Positions 17,644-27,748 of a stretch of DNA of 64,000 nucleotides are shown in pieces (position 1 is the stretch's first letter; each line of letters opens with the position of its first letter). The position numbers and the translations under genes were made by a program. The stretch comes from a bacterium. Its GTDB lineage: Bacteria; Planctomycetota; UBA1135; UBA2386. The stretch covers positions 186,001 through 250,000 of the forward strand of contig JAUILN010000008.1 in assembly GCA_030432695.1 (NCBI GenBank), given 5' to 3'. A model generated the notes under the pieces. It searched no databases, was not told where the DNA came from, and worked only from the letters and a program-made list of their open reading frames with translations.

Positions 17644-17708
17644 GCCGGCCTTCGGCGGGACGCCCCGAAGCGCTCGGGACGTCCCGCCAAACACACGCGA
17701 TCACCCTC

Positions 17709-17737
17709 TTGCATCACCACGGAGCCACCTGCATACT
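17709..17737 (+). promoter_or_regulatory. Possible argR promoter (TTGCAT-N17-CATACT)
   Basis: TTGCAT at 17709-17714 and CATACT at 17732-17737 are separated by 17 bp. The -10 lies inside the first ARG-box-like site, so repressor binding would block it. Matches to consensus are partial. Confidence 0.35.
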
Positions 17738-17765
17738 TATGCATTCCTCTTTGCATAAGTATGCC
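17730..17765. promoter_or_regulatory. Double ARG-box-like operator overlapping the argR start
   Basis: Two 14-bp sites, TGCATACTTATGCA (17730-17743) and TGCATAAGTATGCC (17752-17765), are near-perfect palindromes; together they form an exact 13-bp inverted repeat (17731-17743 and 17752-17764) with an 8-bp spacer. Centre-to-centre distance is 22 bp, close to the 21 bp of paired E. coli ARG boxes. The pattern TGNAT-N4-ATNCA is shared with the E. coli box, with C/G in place of A/T at the third position of each arm. The second site contains the argR ATG. Confidence 0.8.
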
Positions 17766-18243
17766 AAGCGCCGAGCAGCCCAGATCCCCCAAGGCGCGCC
17801 GACAGTCCGCGCTGCGGGCCCTGGTCCAGCACCGGTCGATCCGCAGCCAGGCCGAACTCGCCGAGCTGCTGGAAGCCGAAGGCCTCGGCGCCGTCAATCA
17901 GGCGACCCTGTCGCGCGACCTCCGCGAACTGGGCATCGCCAAGGGCCCTGACGGCTACGTGCTACCCGGCGCCGGCCTCGACGAACCCGATCCCGATCCC
18001 CTGACCCGCGCCTGCCGCGAGTGGCTGCAGGCCGCCATCCCCGTCGCCCACCAACTCGTCGCCAAGACCTCCCCCGGCGGCGCCCACCCCCTCGCGCTGG
18101 CGCTCGACCAACGGAGCGCCGAGGTCCCCGACTCGCCGATCGTCGGCACCATCGCCGGCGACGACACCGTGCTGGTGATCTGCCGGACGCCCCGCGCCGC
18201 CGACCGTCTGGCCACCGACCTGCGCTCCCGCCTCCCCCGATGA
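17761..18243 (+). CDS. argR: Arginine repressor/regulator ArgR
   Basis: 160 residues from ATG 17761. The N-terminal winged-helix domain shows SQAELAELLEAEGL and QATLSRDLRELG (about residues 28-57), the ArgR DNA-recognition signature. The C-terminal oligomerisation and arginine-binding domain has GTIAGDDTVLVI (about 127-138) with the Asp pair that contacts arginine. It should bind the palindromic sites just upstream when arginine is high and repress the arg operon including itself. The start codon lies inside the second operator site, no Shine-Dalgarno is visible, and the expected transcript leader is very short. The stop overlaps the argC start (ATGA). Confidence 0.93.
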   Translation: MPSAEQPRSPKARRQSALRALVQHRSIRSQAELAELLEAEGLGAVNQATLSRDLRELGIAKGPDGYVLPGAGLDEPDPDPLTRACREWLQAAIPVAHQLVAKTSPGGAHPLALALDQRSAEVPDSPIVGTIAGDDTVLVICRTPRAADRLATDLRSRLPR

Positions 18244-19250
18244 ACGCCAACCCGCAACTCCGCCGCGTCGCGATCCTCGGCGCCTCCGGCTACACCGGCC
18301 GCGAGGTGCTGCGGCTGTGCCGTGCGCACCCCGAACTCCAGCCCGACCTGGTGATGAGCGCCCGGCCCGGCGTCGACCCCGAACCGCCGGAGCTGGCCTA
18401 CGACCCGGTGATCCAGCGCCTCGACCTCGACCAGCTCGACTACGTCGACGGCGTGTTCCTGTGCACCCCGCACGGCGCCGCCGGGGAACTGGCGCTCGCC
18501 GCGTTGGCCAAGGGCAAGAAGGTCGTCGATCTGTCGGCCGACTTCCGGCTGAGGGACGCCGCGCTGCACGCCAAGACCTACGGCGACACCACGCCCGGGC
18601 CCGCCGGGGCGCTGCGCGCCGAGGCGGTCTACGGCCTCACCGAGCACGCCCGCCGCGAGGTCAAGGCGGCGCGCTTCGTGTCGAACCCTGGCTGCTACCC
18701 CACCGCGGTGTCGCTGCCGATGCTGCCGCTGCTCAAGGCCGGCCTCGTCGATCTCGACGCCGACGTGATCGCCGACTGCAAGAGCGGCGTGTCCGGCGCC
18801 GGCAAGACGCCGAGCGCGCGGACCCTGTTCGGCAACGTCCACGAGAACTTCCTGGCCTACGGGGTCGGCAACCACCGCCACGCGCCGGAGATCCACCAGG
18901 TCCTCGGCACCACGCGGGTCCAGTTCGTCCCGCACCTGCTGCCGGTGTTCCGCGGCATCCTGGCGACCCTCTGGATCCGGCCCGCCGCCGGCAAGACCGT
19001 CGACGACGTGCTGCAGTGCCTCGACGACGCCTACGGCGCCGAGCCGTTCGTCCGCGTCTACACCCGCGGCCTGCCGGAGCTGAACCGGGTCCAGCTCACC
19101 AACTTCTGCGACCTCGGCGTCGCCAAGGTCGGCGAGCGCATCGTGGTGATCTCGGCGATCGACAACCTGGTGAAGGGCGCGGCCGGCCAGGCCGTGCAGA
19201 ACATGAACCTGATGCTCGGCCTCGACGAGACCGCCGGGCTGCTGGACTGA
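18240..19250 (+). CDS. argC: N-acetyl-gamma-glutamyl-phosphate reductase
   Basis: 336 residues from ATG 18240, overlapping argR by 4 bp. Catalyses the NADPH-dependent reduction of N-acetylglutamyl phosphate to the semialdehyde, third step of arginine synthesis in the cytoplasm. The N-terminal Rossmann motif GASGYTGREVLRL, the active-site NPGCYPTAVSLPMLPL with nucleophile Cys152, the SGVSGAGKTPS segment and the NHRHAPEI segment with the catalytic His are all present. Length is normal for the short bacterial type. It is the second gene of the argRCBDFGH cluster. Confidence 0.96.
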   Translation: MNANPQLRRVAILGASGYTGREVLRLCRAHPELQPDLVMSARPGVDPEPPELAYDPVIQRLDLDQLDYVDGVFLCTPHGAAGELALAALAKGKKVVDLSADFRLRDAALHAKTYGDTTPGPAGALRAEAVYGLTEHARREVKAARFVSNPGCYPTAVSLPMLPLLKAGLVDLDADVIADCKSGVSGAGKTPSARTLFGNVHENFLAYGVGNHRHAPEIHQVLGTTRVQFVPHLLPVFRGILATLWIRPAAGKTVDDVLQCLDDAYGAEPFVRVYTRGLPELNRVQLTNFCDLGVAKVGERIVVISAIDNLVKGAAGQAVQNMNLMLGLDETAGLLD

Positions 19251-19268
19251 TCCGCCGGGAACGAACCC

Positions 19269-20093
19269 ATGGCCCGACTCTGCGTGAAGATCGGTGGCGC
19301 TCAGCTCGAGCAGCCCGAAGCGCGCGCGACGCTCTGTGCCGCGCTGCGCCGCGCCGTCGACGCCGGCCACGAGCCGATCGTGGTCCACGGCGGCGGCAAC
19401 CAGATCCGCGTGCTCACCAAGGCGCTCGGCATCGAGGACCGCTACCACGACGGTCTGCGGATCACCGACGCCGCCACCGCCGCGGTGGCGCTGAAGGTGC
19501 TGGCCGGCGAGGTCAACAAGGCGCTGTGCGCCAGCCTGCTCGATGCGGGCCTGCGCGCGGTCGGTCTGTGCGGCGTCGATGGCGGGCTGTTCGGTGCGCG
19601 TCGCCACGCCCCCGACGGCGCCGACCTCGGCTACGTCGGCACGGTCGCCAGCGTGGACCGCAGCCTGACCGACACGCTGTGCGCCGCCGGCTTCGTGCCG
19701 GTCCTCGCGACCCTCGCGCCGCTGGCGACCGGTGAGGACGGCCCGCGCGACCATCTCTACAACATCAACGCCGACCACGCCGCCGGCCCGCTGGCCGCGG
19801 CCCTCGGCTGCGAGGCGATGCTGTTCCTCACCGACGTGCCGGCGGTCCTGGACGCCGACCGCCAGCCGCTGCGTCGCCTCACGCCTGCCGACTGCGCAGC
19901 GCTGCGCCAGAGCGGCGTCCTCTACGGCGGCATGATCCCGAAGGTCGACTCGGCGCTCGGCGCACTCCACGACCTCGCCGCGACCAACCCCGATGCGCTG
20001 GTGAAGATCGCGCCGGCAGCCGGCCAGGACGCCGTGCTCGCCGCGCTCGACGACACCGTCGGCACCCGATTCGTCCCCAACCCCTCCGCCTGA
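19269..20093 (+). CDS. argB: Acetylglutamate kinase
   Basis: 274 residues from ATG 19269, 18 bp after argC. Phosphorylates N-acetylglutamate with ATP, the second step of arginine synthesis. It shows the amino-acid-kinase fold: KIGGAQL near the N-terminus, the substrate/phosphate loop VVHGGGNQI, GLCGVDGG, the NADHAAGPLAAAL segment, and the metal/ATP region FLTDVPAVLDAD, ending with GGMIPKVDSAL. The N-terminal helix typical of arginine-inhibited hexameric kinases is absent or very short, so feedback inhibition by arginine is not indicated by sequence; control may rest on ArgR. Confidence 0.94.
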   Translation: MARLCVKIGGAQLEQPEARATLCAALRRAVDAGHEPIVVHGGGNQIRVLTKALGIEDRYHDGLRITDAATAAVALKVLAGEVNKALCASLLDAGLRAVGLCGVDGGLFGARRHAPDGADLGYVGTVASVDRSLTDTLCAAGFVPVLATLAPLATGEDGPRDHLYNINADHAAGPLAAALGCEAMLFLTDVPAVLDADRQPLRRLTPADCAALRQSGVLYGGMIPKVDSALGALHDLAATNPDALVKIAPAAGQDAVLAALDDTVGTRFVPNPSA

Positions 20094-20125
20094 GCCAGCC
20101 TCTTCCGACACACCGGCCGACCCCC

Positions 20126-21301
20126 ATGGACGAACACGTCATCCGCACCTACGTCCGCCAGCCCGAGGTCTTCGTCTCCGGCGAGGGTGCGCGCCTGCGC
20201 ACCGACGACGGCCGCGAGTTCCTGGACTTCCTCGGCGGCATCGCCGTGTCGGCGCTGGGCTACGGCCACGAGCGGCTCACCGAGGCCCTGCGCGACCAGG
20301 CCGGCAAGGTGCTGCACACCAGCAACCTGTTCCGCCACCCGTACACCGAGCAGGTCGCGGGACTGCTGGCCGAGCACACCGGGATGGACGCGGCGTTCTT
20401 CGCCAACAGCGGCACCGAGGCCAACGAGTGCGCGATGAAGCTCACCCGCAAGGCCCAGCGGATGCGCGGCCACGAGCACCGCACCGGCTACGTGGCGCTC
20501 GAGGGCGCCTTCCACGGCCGCACGATGGGTGCGCTGTCGCTGACCGCCGGCGCCAAGTACCGCGACCCCTTCGGTCCGCTGATCCCCGGCGTGACGTTCG
20601 TGCAGCGCGGCGACCTCGACGGTCTCGCGAAGGCGCTGCGCGGCGAGGGCGAGGGCCCCGCGCCCGCCGCGCTGTTCATGGAACCGATCCAGGGCGAGGG
20701 CGGCATCTACGACCTCGGCAGCGAGTTCCGCAAGGCCGCGCGCCAGCTCTGCGACGAGACCGGCACGCTCTTGGTGTGCGACGAGATCCAGTGCGGCACC
20801 GGGCGCACCGGGCGCTTCCTGATGAGCCAGCACGACGACCTGCGGCCCGACGTCGTGACCCTGGCCAAGCCGCTCGCCGGCGGCCTGCCGATGGGCGCCT
20901 GCGTGGTCACCAGCGAACTCGCCGAGACGCTGGTCCCCGGCGACCACGGATCGACCTTCGCGGGCGGCCCGTTCGTGACCCGCGCCGCACTGGTGGTCCT
21001 CGAGGAGCTGAAGGGCGGCCTGCTCGACGCGATCGCCACCCGCGGCAAGCAGCTCCGGAGCGGCCTCGAACACCTGGCGAAGGACCACTCCCGGATCACC
21101 GAGGTCCGCGGCCGCGGCCTGATGCTCGGCCTGCGTCTGGAGACCGGCGCCCCCGACCTGCAGAAGGCGTTGTACCGCGCCGGCCTGATCACCAACTGCA
21201 CCGCGGGCGACGTGGTGCGGCTCCTGCCACCGTACGTCGTCACCAAGGCCGACATCGACCGGGCCCTGGAGATCCTCGCGGGCTGCCTCGCGTCGCTGTG
21301 A
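20126..21301 (+). CDS. argD: Acetylornithine aminotransferase
   Basis: 391 residues from ATG 20126. A class-III PLP aminotransferase converting N-acetylglutamate semialdehyde to N2-acetylornithine with glutamate. Visible: FFANSGTEANECAMK (phosphate-binding loop), the GAFHGRTMGALSLT segment, LVCDEIQCGTGRTG with the PLP-pairing Asp, and TLAKPLAGGLPMGA with the Schiff-base Lys248, followed by GSTFAGGPFV. Length is typical. In the arg cluster between argB and argF, in the same orientation. It could also serve succinyldiaminopimelate in lysine synthesis, as ArgD does in some bacteria. Confidence 0.95.
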   Translation: MDEHVIRTYVRQPEVFVSGEGARLRTDDGREFLDFLGGIAVSALGYGHERLTEALRDQAGKVLHTSNLFRHPYTEQVAGLLAEHTGMDAAFFANSGTEANECAMKLTRKAQRMRGHEHRTGYVALEGAFHGRTMGALSLTAGAKYRDPFGPLIPGVTFVQRGDLDGLAKALRGEGEGPAPAALFMEPIQGEGGIYDLGSEFRKAARQLCDETGTLLVCDEIQCGTGRTGRFLMSQHDDLRPDVVTLAKPLAGGLPMGACVVTSELAETLVPGDHGSTFAGGPFVTRAALVVLEELKGGLLDAIATRGKQLRSGLEHLAKDHSRITEVRGRGLMLGLRLETGAPDLQKALYRAGLITNCTAGDVVRLLPPYVVTKADIDRALEILAGCLASL

Positions 21302-21356
21302 GGCCCCGATCCCGAGGTATTCGACCGCGCCGACTCATCCCCCAGGCATCCTCACC

Positions 21357-22313
21357 ATGACTTCCACCGCATCGCACGACTTCGGCACGCTGCCGTTCAA
21401 GGACCTCCTGTCGCTCGCCCAGCTCAGTCGCGAGCACATCGACAAGATCTTCGCGACCGCCGCCGAGCTGAAGAAGAACCGTGAGCTCCACGACCAGGTG
21501 CTCAAGGGCAAGAAGCTGGCGATGATCTTCGAGAAGGACAGCCTGCGGACCCGGTTCACCTTCGACGTCGGCATGCAGGACATGGGCGGCCACGCGGTGT
21601 TCATGGACCACCGCGACGCGCGCATCGGCTCGCGCGAGTCGATCAAGGACGTCGCCAAGAACCTGGAGCGCTGGTTCCACGGCATCGTGGCCCGGACGTT
21701 CAAGCACCGCGTGCTGACCGAGCTGTCGGAGCACTCCAGCGTGCCGGTGATCAACGGGCTCAGCGACTACCTGCACCCCTGCCAGGCGCTGGCCGACACC
21801 TTCACGCTGCACGAGAAGTGGGGCGGTGACTTCAAGGGCAAGAAGATCGTCTTCGTCGGCGACGGCAACAACACCTGCCACTCGCTGATCCACGCCGCGG
21901 CGCGTCTCGGCATGCACATGGTGGTGTGCTGTCCGGAGGGCTACGAGCCCAACTCCAAGGTCGTCAACGAGGCGATGCACATCGCCCAGGAGACCGGCGG
22001 CGACGTCGACATCACCGACGACGTCGAGAAGGGTGTGGCGAAGGCCGACGCGGTCTACACCGACGTCTGGGCCAGCATGGGCCAGGAGGACGAGGTCGAG
22101 GAGCGCGCCGCGGTGTTCCACGACTATCAGGTCAACGAGGACCTGATGGAGCTGGCGAAGCCCGACGCGTTCTTCATGCACTGCCTGCCGGCACACCGTG
22201 GCCACGAGGTCTCCGCCGCGGTGATGGATGGCCCCCAGTCGATCGTCTACGACATCGCCGAGAACCGCCTGCACGTGCAGAAGGCGGTGATGGCGCTCCT
22301 CATCAACAAGTGA
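21357..22313 (+). CDS. argF: Ornithine carbamoyltransferase
   Basis: 318 residues from ATG 21357. Transfers the carbamoyl group from carbamoyl phosphate to ornithine, giving citrulline. The carbamoyl-phosphate loop reads SLRTR (Ser62-Arg66) instead of the most common STRTR, a variant also found in other transcarbamylases. Further motifs are VINGLSDYLHPCQALAD (the HPCQ carbamoyl-phosphate/ornithine site) and HCLPAHRG (Cys276 region), which marks ornithine rather than acetylornithine or succinylornithine specificity. Downstream of argD by 55 bp, upstream of argG. Confidence 0.94.
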   Translation: MTSTASHDFGTLPFKDLLSLAQLSREHIDKIFATAAELKKNRELHDQVLKGKKLAMIFEKDSLRTRFTFDVGMQDMGGHAVFMDHRDARIGSRESIKDVAKNLERWFHGIVARTFKHRVLTELSEHSSVPVINGLSDYLHPCQALADTFTLHEKWGGDFKGKKIVFVGDGNNTCHSLIHAAARLGMHMVVCCPEGYEPNSKVVNEAMHIAQETGGDVDITDDVEKGVAKADAVYTDVWASMGQEDEVEERAAVFHDYQVNEDLMELAKPDAFFMHCLPAHRGHEVSAAVMDGPQSIVYDIAENRLHVQKAVMALLINK

Positions 22314-22333
22314 GTCGGCCACCCGCGCCGCGC

Positions 22334-22364
22334 CCACCCTCCACCGCTTCCACCCTCCACCGCT
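22334..22364. repeat. 15-bp direct repeat between argF and argG
   Basis: CCACCCTCCACCGCT occurs at 22334-22348 and again at 22350-22364 with one base between. It sits in a C-rich, almost purine-free stretch of the 72-bp argF-argG gap. No function is evident. Confidence 0.9.
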
Positions 22365-22385
22365 CCCACCTCCCGCACTCCATTC

Positions 22386-23614
22386 ATGGCTGAGAAGAAC
22401 AACGGCAAGGTCGTGCTCGCCTACTCCGGCGGCCTCGACACCTCGGTGATCATCCCGTGGCTCAAGGAGAACCACGGCCTCGAAGTCCACTGCGTCGCCG
22501 GCGACGTCGGCCAGGGCGAGGGCGAACTCGTCGGCCTCGAGGAGAAGGCCGCGGCCACCGGAGCGGCGTCGTGCAAGGTCGTCGACCTGCGCCGGCCGTT
22601 CATCGAGGACTGCGTGTTCCCCTGCCTGCGCGCGATGGCGGTCTACGAGGGCCGCTACCTGCTCGGCACCAGCATGGCGCGGCCGATCCTGGCCAAGGCC
22701 CAGGTCGACTACGCCCACGAGGTCGGCGCCGCCTACGTCGCCCACGGCTGCACCGGCAAGGGCAACGACCAGGTCCGCTTCGAACTCGGCTACCAGTACC
22801 TCGACCCGGATCTGCAGGTGATCGCCCCGTGGCGGACCTGGGAGATCACGAGCCGTGAGGACGCGATCGACTACGCCGAGAAGCGCGGTATCCCGATCGC
22901 CGCGACCAAGGCGAAGATCTACTCCCGCGACCGCAACCTGTGGCACATCAGCCACGAGGGCGGCGCCCTGGAGTGGCCGTCGAACGCGCCGCCCGCGGAC
23001 GTGTGGATGCTGACCGTCGATCCGGCGGACGCGCCCGACGAGGCCGAGGTGGTCACCGTCGGCTACCGCGCCGGCGTGCCGGTGTCGGTCAACGGCGAGG
23101 CCCTGCCCGGTGACCTGCTGGTCGCGAAGCTCAACGAGATCGGCGGCCGCCACGGCGTCGGCCGGGTCGACATCACCGAGAACCGGCTGGTCGGCATGAA
23201 GTCGCGCGGCGTGTACGAGACCCCGGGCGGCACGATCATCCTCGAGGGCCTGCGCACCCTGCGCAGCGTCACGATGGAGCGCGACACCTTCCGGATGGCC
23301 GAGAAGCTGATGCTCGACTACGCCGACATCGTCTACACCGGCCGCTGGTACCACCCGCTGCGCCGCTCGCTGGACGCGTTCTTCACCGAGGCGACCAAGC
23401 ACGTCACCGGCGAGGTCGACGTGCGGCTGTTCAAGGGCAGCGCCACCGCCCAGGCAACCCGCACCGAGCTGTCGCTCTACTCCGAGGACCTGGCGACGTT
23501 CGGCAAGTCGGCGACCTTCGACCAGGCCGATTCCAAGGGCTTCGTGCGCCTCTACGGCCTGCCCGGTGCGGTCGCCGCGGCCCGCAGCAAGGCGGCCGGC
23601 GAGGATCTGTCGGC

Positions 23615-23618
<4 letters not shown>
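22386..23618 (+). CDS. argG: Argininosuccinate synthase
   Basis: 410 residues from ATG 22386. Joins citrulline and aspartate with ATP to give argininosuccinate. The N-terminal ATP-pyrophosphatase loop VVLAYSGGLDTSV is exact; YVAHGCTGKGNDQVRFE, and the RNLWHISHEGG and KSRGVYETPGG segments match the family across its whole length. Length is normal (about 400). The stop overlaps the argH start by 4 bp, so the last two pathway enzymes are translationally coupled. Confidence 0.97.
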
Positions 23619-25024
<1,406 letters not shown>

Positions 25025-25136
25025 CGGCGGCGCCCGGGCCAACTCGGGAATTGCCAATCCGGGAGGCGCGGCTCCGACACAGACCCGACACGACCCCTAT
25101 CGTGCCGGTCCCCGTCGTTCCCCCTGCGGTATCCCG

Positions 25137-27668
25137 ATGCGCTTCCCCCAACCGCGCGCAGCGTCGGCCCTGGCTACGTGCCTGGCGGCCGTCTGCCCCC
25201 TGTTGCCCAGCCAACGCCCCGCGTTCGCCGAGCTCGTCCGCTCCGACTTCCTCGCGGACAGCGACCGCAGCCACGCGGTGGCCGTCGTCGACTTCGATGC
25301 GGATGGCGCTCCCGACCTCTACTTCGGCAACGACGGCACCGGCGACCGCCTGTACCGCAACACCGGCCGCGGCGAGTTCGTCGATGTCACCGCCACCCAC
25401 CTGCCGTCGCAGAACGCGGCACAAGCCCGCAGCGCGGTGGCCGGCGACTTCAACGCCGACGGCTTCGTCGACCTGTTCGTGGCCAGGACCCTGCCGCTGG
25501 GGCGCAACAACCTGCTGCTGAACGTCGGCGGCCGGCGCTTCTCCAACGCATCGAGCCGCCTGCCCAACACGAGTGATCCCAGCACCGCCGCCGCCGTGGG
25601 CGACGTCGACGGCGACGGCGATCTCGACCTGGTCTACGTGAACTCCGACAGGGCCGACGTGCTACTGCTCAATGACGGCACCGGCACCTTCACCGCAGCG
25701 ACCGCGGCCCGGTATCCGAACACCAGCCTCGACTCCCGGTCCGTGGCCCTCGTCGACGTGGACGCCGATGGCGACCTCGACGTCGTCACCGGCCTCGTGA
25801 AGACCGCCGGACGACCCACCGACGCGCTCTACCTCAACGACGGCACCGGCACCTTCTCGGACGCCTCCACCGCGCGGCTCCCCCCCTTCGGCTCCACCAC
25901 CGCCGCGGTGGTGCCCGGCGACTTCGACCGCGACGGCGACGTCGACCTGTACATGGGTCAGTCGGGGGGACTCGACACGATCCTCCGGAACGACGGCACC
26001 GGCACCTTCTCGGCCGCAGGCGCCGGCACCCTGCCCGCCGACCAGACGATCGTCGGTGCCGCGGCGGCGCTCGACGTCGACACCGACGGTGATCTCGATC
26101 TGCTGGTCGGCGTGGCGCGGCTCGGTGGCTTCGGCAACCCGCTGTACCTGAACGACGGCACCGGCCGCTTCACCCGCTCGACGAGCCACTCTGCGTCCCT
26201 CTCGGTCACCCGCGGCGTGCTCGCGTTCGATGCCAACCTGGACGGCTTCCCCGACCTGATCGAGGCCAACGACGGCCAGCAGAACCGCCTGTTCCTCAAC
26301 GACGGACGGGGCCGACTGCAGGACACGATCCGCCGCGCGATCTCGGAGGGTTTCCGAGCCGGCAACGGGTTCGCGGCGGCGGACTTCGACGGTGACGGTT
26401 CCCCCGACGTCGTGGTGGTCGACCCCGAAGGACGCAACCAACTGCTGCTCAACGACGGTGGCGGGTTCTTCCGCGACGGCTCGCTGCCCGCCGCGCCGCA
26501 GTGGACCGGATGGCTGGCCCCGGGCGACGCCGATGGGGATGGCGACGTCGACCTGTTCGTCGCATCCAGCGTCCAGGACTCCCTGTGGCTCAACGACGGC
26601 ACCGGGACGTTCCGAGACGTCACCGCGACCGCATTGCCGGCGCTGCCCGAGGCCACGACGCACGCGCTCTTCGCCGACGTCGATGGCGACGGCGACCAGG
26701 ACGTGGTCACCACCAGCGACCGGCAGCAGAACCGCCTGCTGTTGAACGACGGCACCGGCCACTTCACGGACGCGAGCTTCAGCCGGATGCCGCCGAACCA
26801 GCTCACGTCCTACTCCGTCGAGGCCCTGGACATCGACCGCGACGGCGACCTCGACCTGCTGTTCGCCAACCGCCGGGAGGACTCGATCTACCTGAACGAC
26901 GGCCTCGGCTACTTCTTCGACGTCACCACGGTGCTGTTCCCGCCCCAGCTGTCCGTCAGCACCTGGACCGCGAACATCGCCGTCGGCGACGTCGATGGCG
27001 ACGGCGACCTCGATCTGATGTTCGGCGACGAGTTCACCAAGGACCGGCTGTTCCTCAACGACGGCACGGCCCATTTCACCGACGCGTCGACGACCCACGT
27101 GCTCGCGATGACCGACGGCATCGCCCAGGTCCAGCTCGCGGACGTCGACGGCGACGGCGATCTCGACGCGCTGCGCGGCAACGACGCACTGTGGCTCAAC
27201 GACGGCACCGGCGTGTTCACCGACGCTCCCCCGAACCAGCTCCCCACCCTCGGGGACGACATCCTGGTCCACGACCTCGACCGCGACGGCGACCTCGACA
27301 TCCTCTCCGACCTCGGCCTGCTCACCGGCCTCGAGCGCCAGCTCGCCAGCGACGACAACGCGCGGATCGGCCTGCCCTACACGATCCGCGCGATCGCGCG
27401 GCGAGGCACCCCCATCGTGGTGCCCGTGGTCGGCGTCCGTCGCATTTCGATCGCGCTGCCTGGCCTGGGCTTCCTGGCCCTCGACCCGACCACGGGCCTG
27501 GTGGCGCTGCCGGGGATCTCGGTGAGCCAACCCGGCGGCGAAGCGACCTTCACCCTGCCGATCCCCGACTCCGCGAGTCTGCTCGGCGTCGACCTGTTGA
27601 TCCAAGGGATCCACTTCGGCTCATCGACGGTGCTCACCAACCTGCTCGCCGACCGCTTCCGCCCGTGA
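25137..27668 (+). CDS. Secreted FG-GAP/VCBS repeat protein, copy 1
   Basis: 843 residues from ATG 25137, with a signal peptide. About thirteen repeats of 45-65 residues follow, each made of a calcium-loop core of the type DVDGDGDLDLV and a strand LLLNDGTGTF, the FG-GAP/VCBS beta-propeller repeat. Repeats with the acidic DxDxDG loop bind Ca2+ in known relatives. After residue about 740 a different beta domain of about 95 residues closes the protein (LPGLGFLALDP...LLGVDLLIQGI). Probably extracellular or cell-surface; a ligand cannot be read from it. It is collinear with copy 3 at 30592 repeat by repeat and more distant from copy 2. A TATCGT element lies at 25098-25103. Confidence 0.88.
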   Translation: MRFPQPRAASALATCLAAVCPLLPSQRPAFAELVRSDFLADSDRSHAVAVVDFDADGAPDLYFGNDGTGDRLYRNTGRGEFVDVTATHLPSQNAAQARSAVAGDFNADGFVDLFVARTLPLGRNNLLLNVGGRRFSNASSRLPNTSDPSTAAAVGDVDGDGDLDLVYVNSDRADVLLLNDGTGTFTAATAARYPNTSLDSRSVALVDVDADGDLDVVTGLVKTAGRPTDALYLNDGTGTFSDASTARLPPFGSTTAAVVPGDFDRDGDVDLYMGQSGGLDTILRNDGTGTFSAAGAGTLPADQTIVGAAAALDVDTDGDLDLLVGVARLGGFGNPLYLNDGTGRFTRSTSHSASLSVTRGVLAFDANLDGFPDLIEANDGQQNRLFLNDGRGRLQDTIRRAISEGFRAGNGFAAADFDGDGSPDVVVVDPEGRNQLLLNDGGGFFRDGSLPAAPQWTGWLAPGDADGDGDVDLFVASSVQDSLWLNDGTGTFRDVTATALPALPEATTHALFADVDGDGDQDVVTTSDRQQNRLLLNDGTGHFTDASFSRMPPNQLTSYSVEALDIDRDGDLDLLFANRREDSIYLNDGLGYFFDVTTVLFPPQLSVSTWTANIAVGDVDGDGDLDLMFGDEFTKDRLFLNDGTAHFTDASTTHVLAMTDGIAQVQLADVDGDGDLDALRGNDALWLNDGTGVFTDAPPNQLPTLGDDILVHDLDRDGDLDILSDLGLLTGLERQLASDDNARIGLPYTIRAIARRGTPIVVPVVGVRRISIALPGLGFLALDPTTGLVALPGISVSQPGGEATFTLPIPDSASLLGVDLLIQGIHFGSSTVLTNLLADRFRP

Positions 27669-27748
27669 ACCCCGCAGATCGGATCGTGCGTCCTCCGACA
27701 CCCGGCATCGCCCCGGCCACGCCCGAGACCAGCAACCCGCGTCCCACC

